From contig JAEZZA010000031.1 of the NCBI GenBank assembly GCA_023442525.1, forward strand, positions 496,001-560,000: a stretch of DNA of 64,000 bases, written 5' to 3'. The notes beneath the pieces were generated by a model. That model did not search any database and was not told the DNA's origin. It worked only from the letters and a program-made list of their open reading frames with translations. The stretch comes from Bacteroidota bacterium (GTDB taxonomy: Bacteria; Bacteroidota; Bacteroidia; Bacteroidales; UBA10428). The translations under genes and the position numbers were made by a program. Positions 52,903 to 60,745 of this stretch are shown in pieces (the stretch's first letter is position 1; the number at the start of each line of letters is the position of its first letter).

Positions 52903-53018
52903 GGATACAAGATACTGGATACTGGATGCGACCCGATCTTCCTGACAGGTGTTCCTCTCCTGTCAGGTTTGATCGGTAGCAGAGGCAAGCCTGTAGCCTG
53001 TAGCCTGTAACCTGTAGC
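52903..53018. repeat. Intergenic repeat block with palindromic element copy 2
   Basis: Three repeats in 116 bp between the convergent transporter and rny genes. GATACTGGATACTGGATG (about 52910-52927) is a 9-bp tandem word whose reverse complement occurs at about 60546-60571. 52932-52978 is the 47-bp palindromic element (46 of 47 bases as at 2400). About 52985-53019 is a tandem run of AGCCTGT. Confidence 0.8.
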
Positions 53019-54578
53019 CTATTTCGCGTATGATACCGCCCTGGTCTCCCGGATTACGGTGATTTTTATCTGACCCGGATAAGTCATTTCATCCTGAATC
53101 TTTCTGGCAATCTCATAAGACAGATTATCTGCTTCCTTATCTGAAACCTTTTCACTGCCTACAATTACCCTTAATTCCCTTCCTGCCTGAATGGCATAGG
53201 TTTTCATTACGCCGGGATAGGAGAGAGCCAGCGATTCCAGATCCTTAAGACGCTTAATATAGGATTCCACAACTTCGCGACGGGCACCAGGACGGGCTCC
53301 GGAAATGGCATCGCAAACCTGCACGATGGGTGAGATCAGCGTGGTCATTTCCACTTCGTCGTGATGCGATCCAATCGCATTGCAGATTTCAGGTTTTTCC
53401 TTGTATTTCTCGGCCAGCTTCATGCCGTATACAGCATGCGGCAATTCAGGTTCATCATCGGGAACTTTGCCGATATCATGCAGAAGTCCGGCACGCTTGG
53501 CGAGCTTGGCGTTTAAACCGAGTTCACTGGCCATAATGGCACATAGGTTCGCAACTTCGCGCGAGTGCTGCAACAGATTCTGACCATACGAGGAGCGATA
53601 TTTCATCTTTCCCACAAGCCTGATCAGATCGGGATGAAGTCCGTGGATACCCAGATCAATCGTAGTTCTCTTACCCACTTCAACGATTTCTTCCTCAACC
53701 TGCTTTCTTACTTTTTCAACTACTTCCTCAATACGGGCCGGATGAATTCGTCCGTCCGTTACCAGAAGATGCAGGGCAAGCCGTGCAATTTCACGACGAA
53801 CCGGATCGAAGGCGGAAAGTATGATGGCTTCGGGAGTATCATCAACAATTATTTCAACACCGGTGGCAGCTTCAAGGGCCCTGATATTACGGCCTTCACG
53901 TCCGATAATCCTGCCTTTGATCTCGTCGCTTTCGATATTAAATACCGTAACCGAGTTTTCAATAGCAGTTTCTGAAGCCACGCGCTGAATGGTTTCAACA
54001 ATCACCTTCTTGGCTTCGCGGCTGGCAGTCATCTTGGCTTCAGCCATGATCTCATTCACATAGGAAATAGCCTGTACTTTGGCTTCTTCCCTTAACGATT
54101 CGGTAAGCTGGTTTTTAGCATCTTCAGCCGACAGTCCCGAAATAGCTTCAAGCTGCTCGACTTGCTGCCTGTGGATTTTCTCAAGTTCTTCCGATTTCTT
54201 ATCAACCAATCCCAGTTGCACGTTCAGATTTTCACGCATAACCTCCAGTTCGTTCCTCAGGCGTTGCTGCTCTTCAATTTTTTGCGACAGTTGTATTTCC
54301 TTCTGGTTTAATCGGTTCTCAATGCCATTGATCTTGTTGTTCTTTTCATTGATGTACCGTTCGTGTTCGGTTTTTAACTGAAGGAATTTTTCTTTTGCCT
54401 GAAGCATTTTGTCACGCTTTATTGCTTCTCCTTCAAGTTCAGCCTCCTTAATCAGAGTCTCCTTTTTCTTCTTCAGCATAAAGTTCCATAGAAAATAGGA
54501 CAGACCCAGGCCGGCTAAGAAGCTCAGGCTGCCTAATATCAGGCCTTTGAACATAGTAATAGTATCTAAAAGTATCAT
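53019..54578 (-). CDS. rny: Ribonuclease Y
   Basis: A membrane-anchored endoribonuclease (519 aa) that starts mRNA decay. N-terminal transmembrane helix (about 12-32), long coiled coil (about 35-190, Glu/Lys/Gln rich), KH domain ([19 protein letters not shown]) binding RNA, and HD domain with the metal motif LLHDIGK and SHHDEVE. A second ATG eight codons in is possible, but the first is used. It converges with the sugar transporter; the ncRNA and zapA lie upstream on the same strand. Confidence 0.95.
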   Translation of the reverse strand: MILLDTITMFKGLILGSLSFLAGLGLSYFLWNFMLKKKKETLIKEAELEGEAIKRDKMLQAKEKFLQLKTEHERYINEKNNKINGIENRLNQKEIQLSQKIEEQQRLRNELEVMRENLNVQLGLVDKKSEELEKIHRQQVEQLEAISGLSAEDAKNQLTESLREEAKVQAISYVNEIMAEAKMTASREAKKVIVETIQRVASETAIENSVTVFNIESDEIKGRIIGREGRNIRALEAATGVEIIVDDTPEAIILSAFDPVRREIARLALHLLVTDGRIHPARIEEVVEKVRKQVEEEIVEVGKRTTIDLGIHGLHPDLIRLVGKMKYRSSYGQNLLQHSREVANLCAIMASELGLNAKLAKRAGLLHDIGKVPDDEPELPHAVYGMKLAEKYKEKPEICNAIGSHHDEVEMTTLISPIVQVCDAISGARPGARREVVESYIKRLKDLESLALSYPGVMKTYAIQAGRELRVIVGSEKVSDKEADNLSYEIARKIQDEMTYPGQIKITVIRETRAVSYAK

Positions 54579-54601
54579 TGAATCTTTAATTAATTATATA
54601 T

Positions 54602-54816
54602 AAAAAAAACCCGCATAAGTTTCTCCACGTGTGTAAGAAACCCCATTACGACATGGGTGGAGCGGCCAACCTGTTTCGGACTTCCATTGTCCCCCCGCCG
54701 AAGCGGGAGAATGCCCGGCGAACCGGGATGATGGCCTGTCCTTGACACACTGAGCTTACTCCAATTTAGTAAGTGTTGAGTTTCACAGCACTGTAAGAAA
54801 CTATGCGGGCTATGCC
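54602..54816 (-). ncRNA. ssrS: Probable 6S RNA (SsrS)
   Basis: Between zapA and rny, about 210 nt on the minus strand. The two ends pair: 54802-54809 with 54610-54617 (CCCGCATA/TATGCGGG), extended by AGAAAC/GTTTCT to about 14 bp with one bulge. Eight T residues follow directly (54609-54602) as a terminator. An elongated hairpin closed this way, placed next to zapA, is the usual form and place of 6S RNA, which binds RNA polymerase. A half-promoter TTTG (54828-54825) sits about 10 nt upstream. The middle holds two UUCG-loop hairpins (54694-54707, 54713-54726) that may be native or inserted. A covariance search would be needed for proof. Confidence 0.6.
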
Positions 54817-54836
54817 TTATTATTCAAAGAACGAAA

Positions 54837-55130
54837 TTACTCTCCTTTTTTAAGATATGTATCAAGCTCTTCATTCAGATCCTGCAATTGCTGATACAGT
54901 GGTGCAACATCTATCTTTTCCTCCATTTCAATCACCCTTGTTACAAATTGCAAAGCTGCCATTGCCAGAAAATCCTGAGCATCCTTATCAAGGTATCGCT
55001 GCTTGTATTGCAATACCTTTTCATTGATTAATCTGGCAGCCTTTCTGATCTTTTCCTCATCCCTTCTTTCTATTTTAAGTGGATAATACCGGTCAGCAAC
55101 ATTTACTTTTATTGACAGTTTATCATCCAT
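54837..55130 (-). CDS. zapA: Cell division protein ZapA
   Basis: 97 aa, the family length. ZapA bundles FtsZ filaments at the division site. The N-terminal IKVNVADRYYPLKIERRDEE is the globular domain opening; the C-terminal half (about 50-97) is the coiled-coil that makes the tetramer. It is 16 bp after a small coiled-coil gene and directly before the probable 6S RNA. Confidence 0.92.
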   Translation of the reverse strand: MDDKLSIKVNVADRYYPLKIERRDEEKIRKAARLINEKVLQYKQRYLDKDAQDFLAMAALQFVTRVIEMEEKIDVAPLYQQLQDLNEELDTYLKKGE

Positions 55131-55146
55131 AGCAAAGATTCCCAGC

Positions 55147-55443
55147 TTATCGGTTTAAGAGAGCAATGCATTTATCTATCTCCCGCACGATTCTGTTTAC
55201 CTGTATCTTTGTCTGATGCACATCCTCACCAGGTACTGAGGACAGCACTTTTGCAAGTTTTAAATTTTCGTATTTTTTATTCAGTTCTTCCAGTTTTTGT
55301 TCTAAAATATCAATTCGCCCGGTCAATTCAAGGTTTTTATCCTTCAATGCACTGTTCTGCCGCCTCTGATCTTCGTACCTCGAAATAATTACTTTGATCC
55401 TTTCTTTCAGACTGTCAAATATCTCATCTGATTTTGAATCCAT
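55147..55443 (-). CDS. Small coiled-coil protein upstream of zapA
   Basis: 98 aa, nearly all predicted coiled coil (NSALKDKNLELTGRIDILEQ, with heptad leucines over about 30-65). No membrane segment or signal peptide. The constant place beside zapA suggests a division partner, comparable in size and shape to ZapB, but sequence alone does not show homology. ATG 55443 is used; an in-frame TTG lies three codons upstream. Confidence 0.75.
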   Translation of the reverse strand: MDSKSDEIFDSLKERIKVIISRYEDQRRQNSALKDKNLELTGRIDILEQKLEELNKKYENLKLAKVLSSVPGEDVHQTKIQVNRIVREIDKCIALLNR

Positions 55444-55581
55444 TCTCTGCAAATATAGCGTCTATTAATAATTTCAGAAAACAAAAATACTCAAATTGTT
55501 AATTCAGCCATTATGGAAAACTAAAAATTATAATTTAGCTTTACAAGCTGTCGTTATAACAGCTAATGGCTTACTAAAGTT

Positions 55582-57321
55582 ATGCATTCTAATTTAAAAA
55601 ATCGCCTATTCTTCTGGTTATTTCTCCTCCTGTTGATATTTACCGATTTACAGGCTCAAAAATTGCCCCCAAATCCCAATTTTGGCTCACCGCTTGATAT
55701 TCCGCTTTATCTGTCGAGCAACTACGGCGAATACCGCTCAGGTCATTTTCATGCCGGTGTCGATTTCAAAACCAAACAGGTTGAAAATAAAAATGTATAT
55801 TCTGTTGACTCCGGATATATATACCGTATTGCAGTCCTGGCGGCCGGTTACGGCAAGGCCCTGTACATCAGGCACCCATCGGGTTATGTTACTCTGTACG
55901 GTCACCTGAATCAGTTTGATGAAGCTGTTGAAAAGTATGTAAAGGATCAGCAATACAGCAAAAAGTCATTTACCGTCGATCTCTATCCCGAACCTGACTG
56001 CTTTGTTTACCGGAAAGGTGACTGGATTGGATTATCGGGTAATACCGGTATGTCGTTCGGGGCTCACCTGCATTTCGAAATCCGCGATAAATCGGGTGCC
56101 ATTCCTCTTAATCCCCTTGAATACGGTTTTGATGTCAGCGACCGTACCAGGCCCGAAATACGCTGGCTGATGGTATATCCGATTGATACAAACAGCTTTG
56201 TGAATGGAACCCGGTTGAAACTACCGTTTAAGACATATAGTTCGGGCCGAACCGAAAAAATACGACCCGACACGATTAACGTCTGGGGTAATATCGGCAT
56301 TGGTATTGAGACTTACGATTTTCTCGACCGTACTGCAAACCAGTGCGGACCATCGACCATCGAAGTACTAATAGATGATCGCCCGGTTTTTTATTGTCAT
56401 GTCGACAGCATTTCATTCAATTCAGCCGGGTATATTTACAGCTTTTACGACTACGATGATCTGCTCCGCTCGGGTAGAAAGATCCAGAAGCTTTTCATCG
56501 AACCGAATAACAGACTCCCAATTTATAAGCTGGCCATCAATCGCGGCATACTCGACATGCGCGATTCAGAAAACCACCAGGTCAGCATCCGTGTCAGTGA
56601 TACTTATGGAAATCAATCAGCTCTCGAATTCGTCCTGAGGTCAGTAGAAGTAAAGGCTGCTCCTCCTGTCACACCTGATCCATTTGTTGTTCAGCGTTTC
56701 TATTACGACAGTCTCAACGTGTTTGAAACGCCAAATGTTAAGATTGCACTTCAGGCCGGAGCATTGTTCGATAATATTGACTTCAGGTACTTTGAAGAAC
56801 AGAACGACAGTTTTAAATATTCACTGGTGCATAAAGTACATCAATGCTATACTCCGCTCTTCCGCCCCTATATCCTTTCGGTTAAAGTAAACAGCCTGCC
56901 CGAGTCGCTTCGCCGTAAAGCTTATATTGCCAGCCGCGGTCCGGGAAGCAAATGGGTCAACCAGGGCGGTGAATATGCACGCGGCTTTGTAACCGCCAGT
57001 GTGAAAATATTCGGCGACTTTATTATTGCAGTTGACACCGTTGCTCCTTCCATTAAGCCGGTTAATTTTACAGCTAAAGGAAACTATACTGCCGGTAAAA
57101 TTCTCTCTTTTTCAATTACGGATTCACTCTCAGGAATCCGAAAATACGAAGGATATATCGACAGGAAATGGGCGCTGTTTGAATACGACCTGAAAAGCGG
57201 ATTGCTCAGCTATAAGGTCGATCCTGAGAGACTTACATCAGGTAAAATGCACGAACTCGAAATTATTGTCAGCGATAACAAAGGTAACGTGGGCAAATTC
57301 AGAAGTAGTTTCTACTTTTAA
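55582..57321 (+). CDS. M23 family metallopeptidase, exported
   Basis: 579 aa with a signal peptide (about 1-25). The LytM/M23 domain is at the N-terminus (about 35-205): zinc ligands His57 and Asp61 (HAGVDF) and the HLHF pair His162/His164, with YGxxLYIRHPSGYVTLYGH between. About 370 residues of beta-rich C-terminal sequence follow, with Ig-like repeats (VRVSDTYGN, ISDSLSGIRKYEGYIDGKW-type). The metal site looks complete, so it is probably an active peptidoglycan endopeptidase. It is 18 bp before anmK, linking wall cleavage to recycling. Confidence 0.9.
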   Translation: MHSNLKNRLFFWLFLLLLIFTDLQAQKLPPNPNFGSPLDIPLYLSSNYGEYRSGHFHAGVDFKTKQVENKNVYSVDSGYIYRIAVLAAGYGKALYIRHPSGYVTLYGHLNQFDEAVEKYVKDQQYSKKSFTVDLYPEPDCFVYRKGDWIGLSGNTGMSFGAHLHFEIRDKSGAIPLNPLEYGFDVSDRTRPEIRWLMVYPIDTNSFVNGTRLKLPFKTYSSGRTEKIRPDTINVWGNIGIGIETYDFLDRTANQCGPSTIEVLIDDRPVFYCHVDSISFNSAGYIYSFYDYDDLLRSGRKIQKLFIEPNNRLPIYKLAINRGILDMRDSENHQVSIRVSDTYGNQSALEFVLRSVEVKAAPPVTPDPFVVQRFYYDSLNVFETPNVKIALQAGALFDNIDFRYFEEQNDSFKYSLVHKVHQCYTPLFRPYILSVKVNSLPESLRRKAYIASRGPGSKWVNQGGEYARGFVTASVKIFGDFIIAVDTVAPSIKPVNFTAKGNYTAGKILSFSITDSLSGIRKYEGYIDRKWALFEYDLKSGLLSYKVDPERLTSGKMHELEIIVSDNKGNVGKFRSSFYF

Positions 57322-57339
57322 GAACATAAAAGTTCAATC

Positions 57340-58395
57340 ATGCAACCAGTCAATGTAGCAGGTATGATGTCGGGAACCAGCCTCGATGGCATCGACCTGG
57401 TTCTTTGCAGTTTTTCCGAAAAGGAAGGAAAATGGCACTATAAAGTACAAAAAGCTGTAACCCTGCCTTATAGCGAACAGTGGATCAATGCACTTTCAAA
57501 TGCACAAACTCTAAATACAGAAGACTTTATTCTGTTGCATAACGATTATGGAAAGTATATTGGCAATTGCATAATGGAGTTTCTGGGATGCTCTCTTAAG
57601 GCCAGGCTGGCGGCCTCTCATGGTCATACAATCTTTCACCAGCCAAGTAAGGGAATGACATTTCAGATAGGAAATGGAGCCAATATTGCTGCAGAATGCG
57701 GGATTACGGTGGTTTCTGATTTCCGCTCCACCGATGTTGCCCTGGGAGGGCATGGAGCACCATTGGTACCTGTTGGTGACAAATTACTATTTGGTGAATA
57801 CGATTTTTGCCTGAATCTGGGAGGATTCGCCAACATTTCACATGATCGTGAAAGAAGGAGAATAGCATTTGATATCTGTCCCGTTAACCTGGTTGCCAAT
57901 TCCCTTTCACGAAGGATCGGATTGGAATATGATTGTGACGGTATGGTGGCCCTGAGAGGAATGGTCATACACGAACTGGTGGAAGAACTCGACAACCTGG
58001 AGTTCTATGGACTGGCGGGACCAAAATCGCTGGGGAGAGAGTGGGTGGAATCCGATTTTATGCCGGTAATGGATAAATATGATGCGCCGGTGCCCGACCT
58101 GCTTCGAAGTTTCTATACCCATGTGGCTGGGCAAATAAGCAAATATGTCAATTCCTGTCCCGGTAAATCCTTGCTCGTAACAGGCGGGGGAGCCTTCAAT
58201 AAATTTTTGACGGGACTGATCCGCGACAGGATTAAGGCTCGTCTGGTAATTCCTGAAGATACGGTTGTTAAGTACAAAGAAGCTATAATTTTCGCTTTTC
58301 TTGGATTGTTGCGCTATCACAACAGAATCAATTGCCTTTCATCGGTAACGGGAGCCCGCAAGGATTCTTCGGCAGGCAGTATTTTTCTGCCATAA
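57340..58395 (+). CDS. anmK: Anhydro-N-acetylmuramic acid kinase
   Basis: A cytosolic kinase (351 aa) that opens and phosphorylates 1,6-anhydro-MurNAc from peptidoglycan turnover, giving MurNAc-6-phosphate. The hexokinase-fold start GMMSGTSLDGIDLV is diagnostic. ASHGHTIFHQP and DFRSTDVALGGHGAPLVP follow in the substrate site, LNLGGFANIS is the second phosphate loop, and VTGGGAFN binds ATP. It forms a two-gene unit with the M23 peptidase. Confidence 0.94.
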   Translation: MQPVNVAGMMSGTSLDGIDLVLCSFSEKEGKWHYKVQKAVTLPYSEQWINALSNAQTLNTEDFILLHNDYGKYIGNCIMEFLGCSLKARLAASHGHTIFHQPSKGMTFQIGNGANIAAECGITVVSDFRSTDVALGGHGAPLVPVGDKLLFGEYDFCLNLGGFANISHDRERRRIAFDICPVNLVANSLSRRIGLEYDCDGMVALRGMVIHELVEELDNLEFYGLAGPKSLGREWVESDFMPVMDKYDAPVPDLLRSFYTHVAGQISKYVNSCPGKSLLVTGGGAFNKFLTGLIRDRIKARLVIPEDTVVKYKEAIIFAFLGLLRYHNRINCLSSVTGARKDSSAGSIFLP

Positions 58396-58789
58396 GTAAA
58401 ACTTCTTATCTGTAAGCCATAAAATAAGAAAGGGTGAGAACCAACGGATCTCACCCCTCTTAACCCTAACTACAAAAAAACAAACTAATTATTAACTAAT
58501 ACTACTAATTATGAAAATCCAACCTTAGCTTTCTGCTTACTTCTCTCAGCTATAGTTAATTTTTTTTTATGCTATCATTCACACCGCAAAAATAACCTGT
58601 CAACAAAACCGCAACCAGTACACAGATGTTAAAAACCAACAAAAAATGTTAACCTGCATTCTGTGAGGTATCCTGCATGTTAAAAAAATAAAATTCTTCA
58701 AGGAACCTGAACGTTTATTGTGATGTTACTGACTTGTGTCAGGGATACATCCAATTTTGTTATTAACTTTAACCGCAAATCTCATTGAT
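58396..58789. other. 394-bp gap with a terminator hairpin and T-run
   Basis: Contains GGGTGAGA/TCTCACCC (58432-58439/58449-58456, 9-nt loop), a likely end signal for anmK, though the following T-run is weak. At 58511-58528 a five-codon frame (ATG to TAG) is followed by a weak TAGCT/AGCTA stem and nine T residues (58560-58568), which may be another transcript end. CTGAC/GTCAG (58729-58742) is a small hairpin. A 14-bp word (TTATTGTGATGTTA) at 58715-58728 recurs at 58815-58828 inside the next gene. No additional gene seen. Confidence 0.5.
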
Positions 58790-60427
58790 ATGACAAATAA
58801 AATTGTTGCTACACTTATTGTGATGTTATTTTTCACATTTGAAAATATTTTTTCATGTACTAATTTTCTGGTAACCAGGGGAGCATCAAAAGACGGATCG
58901 ACTCTTATTTCCTACTCGGCCGATTCGCATGTATTATTCGGCGAATTATACCACTGGCCGTCTCGTGATTATCCTGCCGGAGCCATGTTGGATATTTATG
59001 AATGGGATACCGGAAAATTTCTGGGTAAAATTCCACAGGTTCGTCATACCTACTCGGTTGTAGGAAATATCAACGAACATCAGCTTGCAATTGGAGAAAC
59101 CACGTTCGGGGGTCGCGGGGAGCTGTTCGACTCAACCGCCATAATGGATTACGGTAGTCTTATATATGTTGCGTTACAACGGGCAAAGACTGCCCTTGAG
59201 GCAATTCAGGTGATCGACGACCTGATGCAAAACTATGGTTATTATAGTTCCGGTGAGTCATTTTCCATTGCCGATCCTAACGAAGTATGGATCATGGAAC
59301 TGATAGGCAAGGGTCCCGGCAACAAGGGCGCAGTATGGGTTGCCCTCAAAGTGCCCGACGGATATGTTTGCGGACATGCCAATCAGTCGCGCATAACAAC
59401 TTTCCCGCTGAATGATCCTGAAAACTGTCTTTATTCAAAAGATGTAATTGAATTTGCACGCAGTAAGGGTTATTATGAAGGCCCCGATGAAAAATTCAGT
59501 TTTACTGATGCCTATGCACCTGTTACCTTTGACGGAGCAAGATTCTGCGATGCCAGGGTATGGTCGGGATTCAGAAAAGTTTCAGACGGAATGGATGCCT
59601 ATGCTGATTATGCCAAGGGTTATAACCTGAAAAACAGGCTTCCCCTGTGGGTTAAGGCAAACCGCAAGCTCGGTCCCAACGATGTTATGGATATGATGCG
59701 TGATTATTACCAGGGTACCGATCTGGATATGACCAATGACGTTGGTGCCGGTCCTAACAAGGTGATCGTAAGATGGCGGCCGATGGTGTGGACGGTAGAC
59801 GGAAAACAGTATGTGAACGAAAGGGCTATCTCAACCCAGCAAACCGGATTTTCATTTGTAGCCCAGATGCGATCCTGGCTGCCCAATCCTGTTGGCGGCA
59901 TTTTATGGTTTGGAGTTGACGATACCTACAGCACGGTATATGCACCTATGTATTGCGGTATCACATCGGTTCCTCCTTCATTTGCAAAAGGCAAAGGGGC
60001 TATGATGGAGTTTGATCCCGATGCTGCATTCTGGGTATTTAACCAGGTATCCAATTTTGCCTATACCCGCTATAATTACATGATACCTCATATCCAGGAA
60101 AAGCAGAAAGAGCTCGAAAATGGATTTTTTGAAGAAACAGCCCGGGTTGATAAGGAAGCTGCAGAACTGTACAAAAAATCACCAAAGAAAGCTGTGCAGT
60201 TCCTGACTGATTATTCGGTGAATGCAGGACAAAAGACAGTAAACGAATGGAAGAAGCTCTATGGTTTTCTGTTTGCCAGGTACATGGATGGTAATGTGAA
60301 GACATATATTCCGGGACAACAAAACCCGAAGGTTGAACAACCCGGATACGATGAAGCCTGGTACCGCATGGTAGTAAAAGATGCAGGCGACAGGCTGAAG
60401 GTGCCCGAGGGCGCGGTAAGTCATTGA
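58790..60427 (+). CDS. Secreted C69 family dipeptidase
   Basis: 545 aa, an N-terminal-nucleophile peptidase of the PepD/C69 family. A signal peptide of 22 residues ends at ENIFS, exposing Cys23 (CTNFLVTRGAS) as the predicted nucleophile, which is how exported C69 enzymes mature. Following family segments are DGSTLISYSADSH, NEHQLAIGETTFGGR, CGHANQSRITTF and MRDYYQGTDLDMT. Start 58790 is chosen so the signal peptide is at the N-terminus; a longer frame from 58736 has no support. It should release amino acids from short peptides for the POT and OPT transporters encoded next door. Confidence 0.9.
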   Translation: MTNKIVATLIVMLFFTFENIFSCTNFLVTRGASKDGSTLISYSADSHVLFGELYHWPSRDYPAGAMLDIYEWDTGKFLGKIPQVRHTYSVVGNINEHQLAIGETTFGGRGELFDSTAIMDYGSLIYVALQRAKTALEAIQVIDDLMQNYGYYSSGESFSIADPNEVWIMELIGKGPGNKGAVWVALKVPDGYVCGHANQSRITTFPLNDPENCLYSKDVIEFARSKGYYEGPDEKFSFTDAYAPVTFDGARFCDARVWSGFRKVSDGMDAYADYAKGYNLKNRLPLWVKANRKLGPNDVMDMMRDYYQGTDLDMTNDVGAGPNKVIVRWRPMVWTVDGKQYVNERAISTQQTGFSFVAQMRSWLPNPVGGILWFGVDDTYSTVYAPMYCGITSVPPSFAKGKGAMMEFDPDAAFWVFNQVSNFAYTRYNYMIPHIQEKQKELENGFFEETARVDKEAAELYKKSPKKAVQFLTDYSVNAGQKTVNEWKKLYGFLFARYMDGNVKTYIPGQQNPKVEQPGYDEAWYRMVVKDAGDRLKVPEGAVSH

Positions 60428-60429
60428 TA

Positions 60430-60745
60430 TCTGTCTTCTGGTCTTCTAAGTCTTCTGGTCTTCTGGTTTTCTGGTCTGTCTTTTAAATCTTCTGGTCTTT
60501 TAAGTCATGCAGTCAGGCAGCTATATGCTCTGCCAGCAGAATCAAATCCAGTATCCACTATCCAGTATCCAGCGTCTTTCCTGTGCCAACAGATCGCAAT
60601 GACCGCTGTGATCAAAGCGGGTGAGGATTAAACCTAAAAGTACACGCGTTAGATGCTAAAAAAAGCACCCACCCTCAAAATAGCTCACCAACATTAATCT
60701 GTGCCTTCTTCCCCTCTCCTTCAGGAGAGGGGGTAGGGGGTGAGG
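60430..60745. repeat. Gene-free repeat region between dipeptidase and POT gene
   Basis: A tandem array of TCTTCTGG/TCTTCTAAG words (about 60433-60502), the 18-bp word AGTCATGCAGTCAGGCAG (60503-60520), a TCCAGTATCC tandem (about 60546-60571) and a perfect GC-rich hairpin, CCCCTCTCC-TTCA-GGAGAGGGG (60711-60732). The hairpin lies 14 bp from the POT stop codon but no T-run follows on that strand. Several words recur elsewhere in the window in opposite orientation. No gene seen. Confidence 0.75.
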
